From positions 806,001 to 870,000 of the forward strand of contig JAHQIY010000014.1 of NCBI GenBank assembly GCA_019054805.1: a stretch of DNA of 64,000 nucleotides, in the 5' to 3' direction. Below are positions 35,474-46,530 of this stretch, piece after piece (the first letter of the stretch is position 1; each line of letters begins with the position of its first letter). The DNA comes from Brachionus manjavacas. Its lineage: Eukaryota; Rotifera; Eurotatoria; Ploima; Brachionidae. Below the pieces are notes generated by a model, which searched no databases, was not told the origin of the DNA, and saw nothing but the letters and a program-made list of their open reading frames with translations. Position numbers and translations under genes: made by a program.

Positions 35474-37672
35474 TTAAATTCGGAAATTACTATTAATTGA
35501 ATTTGCATTATTCAAAGTGTTAAAATTTGTCTGAGGCTCTCGATTAATTAAATTGGCTCCGAAATTGAAAGGTATTTGTTGATTATTTGGAATTACTGGT
35601 GCATTCAATGCCAATGGCTGAGGGAAAACTTGAAAATTTAGATGCCGAAAGTCTTGATATTCTCGCCTCATATTCTGAACCATTTGATTTAAATTCTCAA
35701 ATGGCTGATTCTCTTGGACATTTTGTTGCTGAACTAAATTGAACCAGTAATTTTCTCTTAATACTTGTCGGTCCTGATTCAATCTTGCCAAATAATGGTT
35801 AGCATTTGGAATTAAATTATTTTTTTTCGCTTTCTTATCAGTTTCGACCTTTTCGAGAAATATCTTGGGATCAAATTTAAGCTGCAGACCAATTTTTTGC
35901 GGATATTTTTCATAATACTCTTTACAAGCTTTTTCATAGGCTTCTTTCATTTCATTCATATGAACCTCATTAGTATCATTAAATTGAGAACATCTTAAAA
36001 AATGTAATCAAATATTGATAAAAAATTGCAAAAATTCTACTTGTTTCCAGAACCAAAGTGACCGTAGCTAGTGATAGGCTGTCGGCATATATAACACATT
36101 TTTGCACCACATTGGCAATGCATCATATTACAGCCTTCTTCTTTATAAAATCTTTTATTGCATTTATAACATACTCTAATCATGGCCTCATTCATTTTAT
36201 TCTCTATCCAAGTGCGCATATCAACCTCAGTCTTGTTCTCCACTTCCTCACATTTCATGGGCAAATGATTAGGCTCTTTGCATTTGCGGCACGAATCCTT
36301 CATGCATTCCGGGTTCATGCAATAAAAGATTTTTTCATCCGGACTCTCTATTATGGCTACGTACTCACAAAATGGACAAGATTCCAGATTTTCCAAATTT
36401 GCCTCTTGGATGGCTTTGGTGCACAATTTTTTACACAATTTGTCAAAAACATTTTTTTCCAGAACCATTTCCAATGTCTCTTGGGAGAATTTCGAGTCAC
36501 ATTCGACACTAAAACACGGAAATTCATACTTCATATCACCAATATTTGTTTCTGCATATTTTCTAATGCAATTTCTTATATTTTCAATTAGTGGAAATTT
36601 TAGTTTGAATGAAAAGACTGATTTTTTTTACCGACAAAAAAGATGAGCTTTTTCACACGCTACCATGTCCTCAAACAATAATTGATCATCAAAGCAACAT
36701 TGACATTCAAATAAAGAATTTTCCTCTTTGGCTTTTATGAGTTTCAGCTGTCTTTCAAATTTTTTATTCACAAATTCTTCTAAAAAAGAGTGCAGGATTA
36801 AAAAATAAAAAAAAAAAACGCGAAATTTTATAAAATAAATATTTTATTTTCTTAATTACTTGTGACACTAGATTCATTTTTTAGAAACCACAATTCACGC
36901 AAAAAATCTTCATCCAAATTTTCTGGATATGATTGAACATCATTGGGCTTATTCAGATATTTATAATGCTTTCTTTTGTGTTGAAAGTTAACTTAAATTT
37001 TGGTAAAGATTTTTCAGTCTCATTTGAAATAAATTTGTTAAAAAACCTACTACTGGATTTTATTCCGCATCTTTTTTTTAGGACATTTTCTCTGGGCAAA
37101 AAGACTTCGGTTAATGAATGACATGCAGGAGTCAATGCATAATTTACATTTACCAGAACATTTTCAATTGATTTCGGGGACAAATGTTGAAATTTATTTC
37201 TCAAAAAAATCAAGCTACTAATCTTGTACGAGTCGCTTCTTTTCCTATTCTGGTCATTAAAGATGGCAATGGGGTCTGAGTAAGTTTTGCACAAATCATC
37301 AATGGAATATTCTTTGTTTAATGCCGACAGAGCATGTTCCTGTTTTCTTTTCTTTTTTAAAGAGTCAATTATTTTCGGATAAGATGTGGCATCGAGGATT
37401 TCGTTCACAATTGTTTCCACCCGATTAGCCACAGTGGTAGAATAAGTGGCAAGTTTTTCTCTGATAAAATCTGGATCACAGTCGCTAATTATAGAAGCAA
37501 TCATATGAAAATGAGTTTCATCAAGATTTTCTTCTATTTCATCAACTTTCTCATCAAAATCGTCACCCAGAATGATGCATTCTTGCGGCTCAGATTCGGT
37601 CTTGTATTTTTTCTGATCGTTAACCACTACGTCTAAAATTTCTATTGATAATGATCGCTTAAAAGAAACCAT
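35474..37672 (-). CDS. RNF216: RBR-type E3 ubiquitin ligase, RNF216/TRIAD3-like
   Basis: Five exons in transcript order: 37672-37047, 36972-36860, 36779-36632, 36574-36041, 35993-35474, giving 646 residues. The first 200 residues are acidic and family-specific. Then comes RING1 (FECQCCFDDQLLFEDMVACE, HLFCRNCIRKYAE), an in-between-RING region (CPFCEYVAII...FYCMNPECMKDSCRKCKEPNHLP) and RING2 (CYKCNKRFYKEEGCNMMHCQ then CGAKMCYICR), whose GC..M.C context carries the catalytic Cys. The order and the SYGHF ending match RNF216, which ubiquitinates targets including Arc and TLR adaptors in vertebrates. The C-terminal tail is Asn/Gln/Pro-rich, also as in RNF216. The exon 1 donor is weak: GTTTTT at 37046 is preferred because it gives a 74-bp intron; another GT inside would leave only 20 bp. 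An AG acceptor abuts the ATG at 37674-37673. Confidence 0.93.
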
Positions 37673-38086
37673 CTATAAAAATGAAGATTTTTGCTGAAAT
37701 AAAATTATTAATAATGAATTTAAATAAACATATTTGACTCCCCTAACTTTTGGGATAAAACCCGAATATTTTTATTAAATAAACATAATTTTTACTTGTT
37801 TTTGGCAAAAAAAATATTTTTTTTTCATTATAGATTCAAAATTGAGTCCTTTTTTTGAAAATTATTTAGCATTGATTATCTCAAATTTAGTGAAAAGTAA
37901 AAAAATCTGCCTTTTAAATTGATTTAAATGATGATATTACATTTTGAGATAATAAAAATTTAAAAATAATTATTAGATAAAAGACAAAACTGTTGCTTTA
38001 GCTGAACTCATTTTATTTTTTTATTACTAATTTTATTCATACATTTATTAAAAAAAAAAGAAAAAATAGTCAAAAATTTAATTAAA
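37673..38086. promoter_or_regulatory. Divergent promoter region of RNF216-like and torsin genes
   Basis: 414 bp between the two start codons, transcribed outwards in both directions. AT-rich; no distinct core motif. The role is inferred from gene arrangement. Confidence 0.55.
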
Positions 38087-39286
38087 ATGAATCTAATAAA
38101 ATTTTTATCTAATTATAAATTATTGATAATATTAATAATATTGTATCAATTGAAGAAATTTGAAAGTATTTCATTAAAAAATTTTGATTTATGTGCCGGT
38201 CTATTAATTTTTATTTCAAGGCATTAAGATACCATTTGTTAATACAATAAAATGTCAATTCTACGAGTGCTGCCAAAAGCCTTATTTAATGAGAAACTAC
38301 TCTAAACTGGAGTATTTACTGAATGAAAAGCTTTATGGACAACCGTTGGTCAAGAGCACTCTTGTGTCTTCAATAAAAGGACACCTTGAGCTCAAAAATC
38401 CGTCCAAAGCTTTGGTTCTTTCGTTCCATGGTTCGGCAGGAGTAGGCAAGACTTATGTGTCGCAAATATTGGCCGAAAGTCTTTTTTTAAAAGGCACCAA
38501 GAGCAGCTTCGTTAAATTTTTTATAGCTACCAAAGATTTTGCTCTAAATCAAAAAATTGATGAATACAAGGTAAAAAGAGTGAAAAATTGTTTAAAAAAA
38601 ACATTTCTATATTTTAGGAAAGATTAAAAAAAGAAATAGAAGAAACAGTGCAAAAATGTGAATATAGTCTATTTATATTTGACGAAACAGACAAAATTCC
38701 GATCGGCTTGTTGGATACCATCAAAGCTTACATTGACTTTAACCAAGAACTTGAGGGAATTGACTTCAGAAAATCCATTTTTATTTTTCTAAGGTTAGTT
38801 TGAGGCAAAAAAAATAATTAACAATTAATCATTTTTATTTTAATTTAAAGTAATATTGCTTCAAAAAAAATAGCTGATCTAACACTTGAATTAGACGGCC
38901 GAAACTTGCCGCGGAATAAATTTGAATTAAAGTCATTTCAACAGACCATTGTTAAGGACGCCTACTTCAACAAGGGATCAGAGGAAAAAGGCATGTTTCA
39001 TGCGAGTATTATTGACAGCTGGTTAATTGATTACTTCGTCCCATTTTTACCTTTGGAAAGAATACATGTGAAAAAATGTGTCGAAAAAGAACTGATGAAA
39101 TTTAACTTTCAAGACAAAGAATATCACAAAAATAGAATTGAAGAAGACATCGACGAAATCGCCAACGAAATGACCTATGAGCCAAATGGCTTGGGCAAAT
39201 TTTCATCTTCTGGTTGCAAACGAGTTCCAAACTTGGTCCGAAATTTAATAATAAATAAAAGATATTTACTAAATGACGAACTTTAA
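38087..39286 (+). CDS. Torsin-family AAA+ ATPase (ER/nuclear envelope lumen)
   Basis: Four exons: 38087-38165, 38221-38570, 38618-38793, 38851-39286 (phases 1, 0, 2), giving 346 residues; human TOR1A has 332. The N-terminus has a hydrophobic signal or anchor (YKLLIILIILYQL), then the torsin FYECC motif, LNEKLYGQPLVKST, Walker A HGSAGVGKT, Walker B SLFIFDETDK, SNIASKKIADL (sensor 1 region), IDYFVPFLPLERIHV, and the C-terminal SSSGCKRV that supplies the torsin redox-sensitive Cys and sensor 2 Lys. Torsins are lumenal ATPases activated by LAP1/LULL1. Most torsins read GWTGTGKN at Walker A; this copy has the canonical Thr and SAGV instead. The gene is convergent with the Ly6-like gene, 102 bp between stops. 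Confidence 0.92.
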
Positions 39287-39388
39287 TTATTTCGATTAAT
39301 TCACCTAAATTTAAAATTTAAATCCTTTATTTTTTTTTATTAACTTTTAAAATAAATCAAAAATTAAATAATAATTTTTGTTTTTGAA

Positions 39389-39891
39389 CTAAATCAAAAT
39401 TATATAAAAAATCACAAAAAATGTAATTAAATAGTTGATTTCTTTGGCGTTTGAACTTGACTTTACCAAAGACTTGCCATTACACAAATTATACTTGCAG
39501 CAATTCACACTCAACAAACTTGCATTTGGTAGTGACATATTGGATTTGTAATCGTTCCATATAGAAGACAAATTAGCCTTATTGCAGTATGAAGATGATA
39601 AGCATTGACCAATTTTATAGCTAGTGCTGTTTCCTTGAGCCATAATTGTCTAAACCAAAATAAATTTTATTTTATTTTTTTTAATGAGCCTTACCGCGCA
39701 GTTATCTAATCCGCTTTCACAGATAGTTTCATTTAACTCGCTCTTCTGACAAGAGTCACACGTGTAACATTTTAAACAAATGAATACTTGAACAAGTTGA
39801 CAAACTTAAAATACTATTTAATTTTTTGCTTCAAATTATTTAGAAGTTTCTAATTTTTACACAAAAAAAGTGTTGTCCATAGCTTTAACAT
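39389..39891 (-). CDS. Ly6/uPAR-like three-finger GPI-anchored protein
   Basis: Three exons in transcript order: 39891-39861, 39804-39695, 39649-39389 (phases 1, 0), giving 133 residues. Joining them produces a clean secretory signal (MLKLWTTLFLFCQLVQVFIC) directly followed by LKCYTCDSCQ. About ten cysteines follow, closing with NCCKYNLCN, the CCxxxxCN signature of LU-domain proteins. The C-terminus is hydrophobic after a short hydrophilic spacer (NYLITFFVIFYIILI), as for a GPI-attachment signal. There are Asn-X-Ser/Thr sites in the ectodomain. Family members act at the cell surface, often on receptors; the specific partner cannot be told from sequence. Introns are 56 and 45 bp. The start exon is only 31 bp. 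Confidence 0.82.
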
Positions 39892-40068
39892 TCTTGTGTA
39901 ATTTTGAATTTTTTTTAAATTTAAATAAAAAAATGAGCCAGAAATTTGATTAAAAATTTTTATTTAAAGCAATTCGATAATTTAATTGATGTTCCTGTAT
40001 CTAGATAAAAGAATAAACTTGTTTTATTTTACAAGAGTAAATTTAATTAGTTTAAAATTTAAATTTTC

Positions 40069-41004
40069 TCATTTTTTCAACAGAACCAAGCATTCTTCGA
40101 GATTTTTAATTGCTGTTGATACATCGTCATATTGCAAAGCGCTTTGGGCGTATTTGCACAATTTCTGAGCTTTCTGGATTACTTCGACTGGGAGTGAGCC
40201 AGCGGCTTGATCTTCAAGGTTTTCGAAATTAGTTTTAGTAGGCGATGGTTCACGTTGGTCAGCACGAATATTCTGATGAGGAGAAAACTCTTGTTCATTA
40301 CTTTGCTTGCTTTCTTCATAATCAAATCCTTCACGGTAATTATCTGAAAAGAATTTCAAATGAGCGACTTAAAAAAATGGTATTTTTCAAATAAAAACCT
40401 CCGACCAAAGGTCCCGGAATAGGTGTCTCTCCAGTTTGGAAACATTTGTTCAAATACATAGCTTTTCTTTTTGCATATTGTTTCTTTACTATTAACTTAT
40501 CAAATAATTTAATTAAAAAAATATATTTAATCATAAAATAGCATACATCCTCGGATAGTTCACCAAAGCAGTTCAAAATATCAAACAAAAGACCAGCAGT
40601 GTAAAATTGTTTGACCAAATTTTTAGTAAAACGCGCTTGTCTATCATCCTCGTCAGCTTTATCAAATATTCTGATGGCATACTTTTCCACACAAGCTTGA
40701 CCAACTATTTCCGAATGAATAGACTCTTCATTTGGATATTTTTTTTTCAGCTTAAAAAAATTGTTTCAAACAAAATACTAAGTATTTTTCACCTATTAAT
40801 TACAGCCTCCAAGAGATCCATTAGTTGAATAAGAAATTTTTTGCAATCAGGAGCTGATTTGTTTGTTTCCATTCCTTTTTGTACCGAATACAAACGGCAA
40901 TAGTAGGCGATGCAGACCTCGTTTTTTTGGTCCAGTTGGCCAGCAAGGGTCAAATAAGGCCTAAGTTGCTTTAGAGCTTCGGGTACATTCAAATTACTTG
41001 CCAT
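40069..41004 (-). CDS. VTA1: VTA1/LIP5, regulator of the VPS4 ATPase (ESCRT pathway)
   Basis: Four exons in transcript order: 41004-40804, 40750-40547, 40495-40399, 40343-40069 (phases 0, 0, 1), giving 258 residues against 307 in human. The N-terminal tandem MIT-like region is well conserved (VCIAYYCRLYSVQKGMETN, CKKFLIQLMDLLEALKKKYP, SIHSEIVGQACVEKYA, NLVKQFYTAGLLFDILNCFG, QYAKRKAMYLNKCFQTGETP). A short acidic linker follows, then the VSL domain that binds VPS4 (IQKAQKLCKYAQSALQYDDV). VTA1 stimulates VPS4 during ESCRT-III disassembly at endosomes. The linker is shorter than in vertebrates. An AG acceptor sits at 41013-41012, eight bases before the ATG. The gene is divergent from NUF2 (268 bp between start codons). 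Confidence 0.95.
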
Positions 41005-41272
41005 TTTTAGTCTAGAAAAAAAATTCAAAAAAAACTTTGACTAATTAAATTAATTTTGAAATTCTTTTTTTTATTACTACATGCATTTATTGCTATTAAT
41101 TAATTATCTTTACCAAAATTAATTTTTAAGACAGTTAAAATTTTATTCTGAAATCTCTTTTTATTTATGTCATTCATAAATTAATTTCTTAAAAAAATAA
41201 TCTTCACAATTTTGATTAAGTTTATTTTGCTATTCATTTAAAAATAAAAAAAAATTATTTGAAAATTTAAAA
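41005..41272. promoter_or_regulatory. Divergent promoter region of VTA1 and NUF2
   Basis: 268 bp between outward-facing start codons. AT-rich with no distinctive box. The call rests on gene arrangement only. Confidence 0.55.
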
Positions 41273-43114
41273 ATGGAAAATAAACCTCAACCAGTGGATT
41301 TTACAATCACTGACCCGAAATGTTTGCACTCAATTTTGCTGAATCTCAATATAAATGTCTCCCTAAAAGATATCAAGCAGCCTACAGTAAATTTTGTCAA
41401 AAAATATGCCATGATTATTTATTATTTAAGTTTGACTCTTACTTGGCCATTTACAAAGGCTTTATGGAAATATGCTTTTTGATTAAAGCGCCGGTTTTGG
41501 ACGAAATTCAGCCGATTGCAATTGCAAATTTTTCCGAAGATTGCATCAAAAATCAGGCGGATTCTTTTAAATTTCTACAAATCTACAGTTTAATGTAAAA
41601 TAGCTCGAATTAAAATTCGAATCTAAAAATTTTTCTTTAAGAAATTTCATGTATTCAATTGCAGGCTCTTCATTTTCAATGACAGAGATTTTTAATCCGC
41701 GTAGGATTCAAGAAAAATCAATTTTTTTTTTAATTATTTTAAATTAGCAAGAAAACTTTTTTTCAAGCAGATGAGCTTATTAGTTAGTTTTGCCAAATTT
41801 TTGTTCGAGGAACTGAATGAATTCGGAAAGATACAGAGCGAAAATGTGGGTGATAAAACCAAATTTATGAACACAATTTAAGTAATTTTCTAGAAAGCTT
41901 TGATGGACAATTTCAACGAAATAAAGAAAGAATGTGACGAATATGAGCAAAAAATAAAGGATCTTCAAACCGAAGAAAGTCAAAAGAAACCATTGATTGA
42001 AGCAGTAAAACAAAAAGATAAAATTAAAAAATTTAAGTTTTTATTTCATTTTATTAGATAAAAAAAAGAATTGCTACTTTGAAAGAAAAACAAAATTTAA
42101 TCCGCGAAGCAAAGAACAAGTTGGACGATAAAAATGAGGCCGCCAAAAAAGAAGAACAAGATTTAACAAGTGAAAAAGTATATTTTTTTTGTATTTTCAA
42201 AATTTTTGATTTTAAAATTTTAATTTGAGAATGATTTAACAGAAAAAGTGAGTTCTTTCAAAAAAAAAATGGACCTTTACGAAATGTTGCTGATCAAATC
42301 TCCGGATAGACTAAAAAGAGACATGGAAAAAAATGAAGCGAGAATAATTGATGTAAATATTCGACCAGAGAATAAATTTTCAAATTCACATTTTTTATTG
42401 AATTTAGTTGGAAAAATTATCTAAAGCTAAAAAGTGTGAAAACCAAGAGCTAAGAAAAGATATTTTAGAAAGAGAGAGATTTGTGGAGATGGCAAATGGT
42501 GTTAGAGATGCATTTGAGAATTTTTTTAATAATGAAGTTCAAAAGGCAAAGTAAAAATTAAATTCCAATTTTTATTTTATTTACCTTTTTTTCAAAGTTC
42601 AAAGCTAAAAGAAATCGAAAAAATTCAGGATGAAATAACCAGCATAAGCTTCGAGCTAAAAGAACTTGAAAACATGATTGATCTTTTGAACAAAAACAAA
42701 AAAGAATTGGAACTCAAAATACAAAATCAAACTCTAGAATTTAAGCAAAAACTTGGCAAATTCAAAAACGAAGAAGAAGACATTTCCAAAAAAATCAAAG
42801 AAATTTTGAATCAGATTCAACAAGCGGAAGACGAAGTGGCTCGTATAAGTGAAGAAACTTGTATGTCAATTAAAAGAACCCAGGACATGATGACTATAAG
42901 CTTTAAGCAAATAGAAATTTGTAAAAAAGAGGAAAAAAATACAGAGGCTAAGTACAAAGCCGAGGAAATTTACTTGCTCGATTGTCAGAAAGAGGCTTTG
43001 GCTAAGGTTGAAGAGGTTAAAAAGGCTCAGGACAAGTTGAGCAATTTTTTGGACAAAGCTTTGGAGGAGTACACAAAAAATGGAACCTTTAATTTCGAAA
43101 ATCTAAACTTTTAA
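41273..43114 (+). CDS. NUF2: NUF2, NDC80 kinetochore complex subunit (apparent frameshift in exon 1)
   Basis: Seven exons: 41273-41594, 41776-41845, 41894-42004, 42058-42177, 42230-42352, 42408-42550, 42598-43114. Counting one missing base in exon 1 gives about 468 residues; human has 464. The N-terminus is a divergent calponin-homology domain (INVSLKDIKQPTVNFVKK, then HDYLLFKFDSYLAIYKGF), and the rest is coiled coil with the NUF2 landmark SPDRLKRDMEKN. NUF2 pairs with NDC80 to bind microtubules at kinetochores. The frame switches at the A6 run at 41400-41405; one more A would join the two halves of the CH domain. A 44-bp GT-AG intron (41390-41433) would also restore the frame but would delete a conserved helix. 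Exon 2 needs an acceptor at GATGAG (41775), weaker than the CAAG and CAG just before it. Confidence 0.85.
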
Positions 43115-43387
43115 ATCAAACTTTAAATATTAGACAATTTTTTTTAATAATTATTAATAATTTTGATATTTTTTTTTAATCAAAAAAATTAAGACATTTA
43201 TTTCGACTGTATTTTAAAAACTTAAATAAAATGAACTATCTTTTATTTTCTGAATATTTTAATTATTCCGAAAAACAAAAATTCAAAAATTAGGTAATTT
43301 AAAAGTATGACAATAAAAAATTAAAATAAATTTAGTTAAAATATATTTCTTAAGCTTTATTATCTCAAAAGGATAAAGAACACAGAA

Positions 43388-45058
43388 ATGAAATATTACA
43401 TGGGTGTTGATGTGGGTACAAGTAGTGTCCGAGTTGGGTTATTTGATCAAAATGGGACATTAATGGAACAAAAAACTGAGGAAATCACAGTATTCAGCTT
43501 CAAACAGGATTATTATGAGCAATCTTCGAGTGAAATAATAGAAAAAATAATCAAAGGTATCAATTTTATTGTAGAAAAATGTCCAGTGGGTGAAAATGTG
43601 CTCAGCATTGGATTCGATGCAACATGTTCTCTGGTTATATTGGACAAAAATTATCAACCATTGTCGGTATCTGATTCAGAAGATCCGAATATCAACATCA
43701 TAATGTGGATGGATCATCGCGCAATCGAACAAGCCGAGTTCATAAACTCAACTAATTATGAAGGTCTCAAAAATGTCGGTGGCTCAATATCTCCGGAAAT
43801 GGACCCGCCAAAAATTCTCTGGTTAAAACAAAATAAAAAGTCCAGTTTTCAAAGAGCGTCACATTTTTTCTCCCTGCCAGATTTTCTTGTGTGGAAGTTT
43901 TCTGGCAAAAGTGTTCGTTCAGTTTGCTCGGTGACTTGTAAATGGCTGTTTAAATCCGAGCAAAATAAGTGGGATGCAAATTTTTGGCAAACCATTGATC
44001 TTGGTGAATTAACACAAAACAATTTTGCCAGAATAGGTTCACAAATAGAAAAGCCTTTAAAGTATTGTGATGTTAAAATTTTGGAGTCTATGAGCAAAGC
44101 GCTTGGTTTAAATACCGAGACAAAAATAGGGGTGTCCATGATTGATGCTCATGCAGGAGGTGTTGGTGGAATATGCCTGACTTATGGCTATTTGAACCAT
44201 TTAAAAGAAACCAAAGTTAGTGTAGATGAAATTCTAGTTCTTGTTAGTGGAACTTCGTCATGCTTTATGGCTTCGAGTAAAGAGCCGAAATTTATTAAAG
44301 GCATTTGGGGTCCTTATTTCGAAGCCATGGTGCCAAATATGTGGCTGAACGAAGGTGGTCAGAGTGCTTCGGGTAAATTGCTTGATCATGTCATAACTAC
44401 CCATCCAAGCTATTCTCAATTAAAAACAAATCTAGGAGATAATAATGCAGTTTATAATTTTTTAAATGACTATCTGATAAAATTAGCAGAGGAAAAAGAA
44501 TTAAAAAGTCTGACTTATTTGACAAAAGATGTTCATGTGTATCCGGATTTTCACGGAAATCGTAGCCCACTAGCTGATCCGATCATGAAAGGACAAATAA
44601 TTGGACTCGGTCTGGACATATCATTGCAAGATTTGGCAATCAAATATTTGGCAACTGTACAAGCACTGGCTTATCAAACACGGCACATAATTGAAAAAAT
44701 GAATTCCCAAGGAATTAGCACAAAAATAATTAGCATGATTGGAGGCCTCATCCATAATAGTGTGTATACCAAAACTATTTGTGATGTGTGCAATGTTCCT
44801 GTTTTATTCCAAAATGGTTTAAATAGCTCAATTATTCTGGGAGCTGCTTTACTTGGAGCCGCAAGTTGTGATTTTTTTAAGGAAAAAAATTTTGAACAAC
44901 TGATCTCAAATTTTGGGATAAATAATCAAAATGCAATGAATTGTTCATTTCTAAGACCGGATTTGGATACTAAAATGTATCATCAAAAAAAATATGAAAT
45001 TTACAAGTCAATGTTGGATAATCAAATTATTTATAGATCGATGATGAAAAATTTTTGA
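43388..45058 (+). CDS. FGGY: FGGY carbohydrate kinase domain-containing protein (pentulose kinase)
   Basis: A single uninterrupted exon of 556 residues from ATG 43388; human FGGY has 551. The FGGY-kinase fold is clear: N-terminal phosphate motif GVDVGTSSVRVGLFD, then SIGFDATCSLVILD, NIIMWMDHRAIEQA, ASHFFSLPDFLVWK, SMIDAHAGGVGG (with the catalytic Asp), LVSGTSSCFMA, GIWGPYFEAMVPNMWLNEGG, DFHGNRSPLADP and the C-terminal GGLIHNSVYTKTICDVCNVP block. The family phosphorylates D-ribulose and related sugars with ATP in the cytosol. It lies 273 bp after the NUF2 stop in the same direction. It is intronless although its neighbours carry several introns, so an ancestral retrocopy or intron loss is possible. 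Confidence 0.96.
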   Translation: MKYYMGVDVGTSSVRVGLFDQNGTLMEQKTEEITVFSFKQDYYEQSSSEIIEKIIKGINFIVEKCPVGENVLSIGFDATCSLVILDKNYQPLSVSDSEDPNINIIMWMDHRAIEQAEFINSTNYEGLKNVGGSISPEMDPPKILWLKQNKKSSFQRASHFFSLPDFLVWKFSGKSVRSVCSVTCKWLFKSEQNKWDANFWQTIDLGELTQNNFARIGSQIEKPLKYCDVKILESMSKALGLNTETKIGVSMIDAHAGGVGGICLTYGYLNHLKETKVSVDEILVLVSGTSSCFMASSKEPKFIKGIWGPYFEAMVPNMWLNEGGQSASGKLLDHVITTHPSYSQLKTNLGDNNAVYNFLNDYLIKLAEEKELKSLTYLTKDVHVYPDFHGNRSPLADPIMKGQIIGLGLDISLQDLAIKYLATVQALAYQTRHIIEKMNSQGISTKIISMIGGLIHNSVYTKTICDVCNVPVLFQNGLNSSIILGAALLGAASCDFFKEKNFEQLISNFGINNQNAMNCSFLRPDLDTKMYHQKKYEIYKSMLDNQIIYRSMMKNF

Positions 45059-45240
45059 TAAGAAAATTTTAAGTCGGTTTAAATAAAAAATTCATTAATT
45101 TCAATAAATTAATTTTCCAAAAAACTGTATTTAATTATTTTAAACTTTCTCAACTAATTGAGCCTAGTGGGATTCATTTAAGTCCTTTTATATTATCACT
45201 TTTACTGTTTAAATTTTTAAATCGTAGTTACTATTTGAAA

Positions 45241-45990
45241 TGCTTTAAAATTCCCATTAAAAGTTTGATAATTGAAATTAACACTAGAAGCACTAAAACG
45301 AGTCAAAATGACTTGTTTTAATAGAATCTAATGGATAAAAATGGATAACAATTTATTATTTGGATAAATCTATTCAAAACTTAATTTTAATTGAGTAAAA
45401 ATTTTATCTTCTACTGAATTCATTCCTTTTTGAACCAATTTTTCGTCTTTCATGTAAAATACGCAAACTTTAATTTTTGAATTTTTTAAATTTGCTTATC
45501 TTCGTTCAAGTATTAGTATTTAAGTCAGTTTTTAAAGATTTGTATACTTTTTATAAATATTTTATGACTCATCCATTGATTTTGTAGATAAATTCAAAAT
45601 TTTAATTAGTTGGTGCTTCTAGTAGTATATACTTGATTTGGTACAAAAGGAAACTTTTTTTTTATTTGAATTTAGTTAATTTAGTAAGTTATTCTTATTT
45701 TTATGCTGAAAAAACAATTTTACTCAAATAGCAAAAATTGACTTAGATTTAAGCGGCCAAAAATCGAAAAAGAGTCATTTTGACTCGTTGGTGCTTCTAG
45801 AGTTAATAGCCAAACTTTTGAGGCTCTTATTCTAAGTAAATAAAAATCATGCCTTGTTTGAAATTTAAATGTTTCCCTTTTTATTTATAAAAATTTAAAA
45901 CTTTTTTTTGTTGGAGTGAGCAAGGTAAATATTGATAAATTTTTAATTTTCAATGATCATTTTTATTCTAAAATTTTATCAAATAAAAAA
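45241..45990 (+). repeat. Inverted duplication, arm A (interrupted by a piggyBac-like MITE)
   Basis: Flanks of the MITE (45241-45281 and 45803-45990) match the reverse complement of 48945-49360, interrupted there by a different MITE. Matching words in order include AAAAGTTTGATAATTGAAA, CTCTTATTCTAAGT, AATAAAAATC.TGCC, TTTAAATGTTTCCCTTTTT, TTTTTTGTTGGAGTGAGCAA, GTAAATATTGATAAATTTTT and AATTTTCAATGATC. Each arm supplies the empty site of the insertion in the other. Confidence 0.88.
45282..45802. mobile_element. piggyBac-like MITE with TTAA target duplication
   Basis: TTAA at 45278-45281 and 45803-45806. The ends read CACTAGAAGCAC inward on the left and CTCTAGAAGCAC on the right (reverse complement), followed on both sides by a word around GAGTCAAAATGACT. 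A TTAA target and (C/T)ACTAGAA or CTCTAGAA ends are the hallmarks of piggyBac elements. The 521-bp body has no transposase. A third copy of the end word GTTGGTGCTTCTAG lies inside at about 45609-45622, so the element may be composite. The orthologous empty site is in the inverted arm near 49320-49335, with a single TTAA. Confidence 0.9.
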
Positions 45991-46530
45991 TAGTGGACAT
46001 GTTTGATATTTTAATTAATTGTTTAAATTTATGTAATTTTACCTAATATATTGGTTATTTTAGTTGTAAAATTTTTGAAAATTTTTTCATGTTTAATTTT
46101 ATAAATTTTTATCAAAATGTTTTTACAGAAAGTATAATTTGGCATTGAGAAATTTTTACAATTCAATTATTTTTAACAAAATTCTGCTAAATCTGTGCAA
46201 ATTTTTCGAAATTGCACACTAATTAAAAGTATTAAAATTAAAAAACTGGTTAATTTTCACAATTTTTTAAAAAATTTGTGAAAAAATTAATTTATTTCAA
46301 GACGCCAAACTATGGATCTTCTTTTGTGAATTGTCAAAGTTTATATTAAAATTAACAATCTTTTAATTTATATACGGTAGAGATTTCCAACATTTTGATT
46401 AAATAATTAAAGTAAAGATTTTCAAAATAACTTAAAGTTGTATTTTCTTTTATTTAAAATTTAAATAATAAAATAAAAAAATAGAAATTTTGATAGTGGC
46501 ATGCTTAATTAATTTTTCAGGCAGAAGTTT
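45991..46530. other. AT-rich spacer
   Basis: Nothing beyond very AT-rich sequence between the inverted-repeat arm and the 3' end of the minus-strand gene at 46531. Confidence 0.5.

Noticed and set aside
36058..36646. Long plus-strand open frames opposite the RNF216-like gene
   Set aside because: Antisense shadows of an exon with conserved RING residues and good splice sites.
38198..38220. A 22-bp intron in the torsin gene
   Set aside because: A 55-bp intron using the donor at 38166 gives the same frame and matches the usual intron size here.
41595..41775. An extra NUF2 exon (about 41642-41700, reading NFMYSIAGSSFSMTEIF)
   Set aside because: It can be joined to exon 1 in phase, but no donor leads in phase to the next exon, and the family alignment needs no insertion there.
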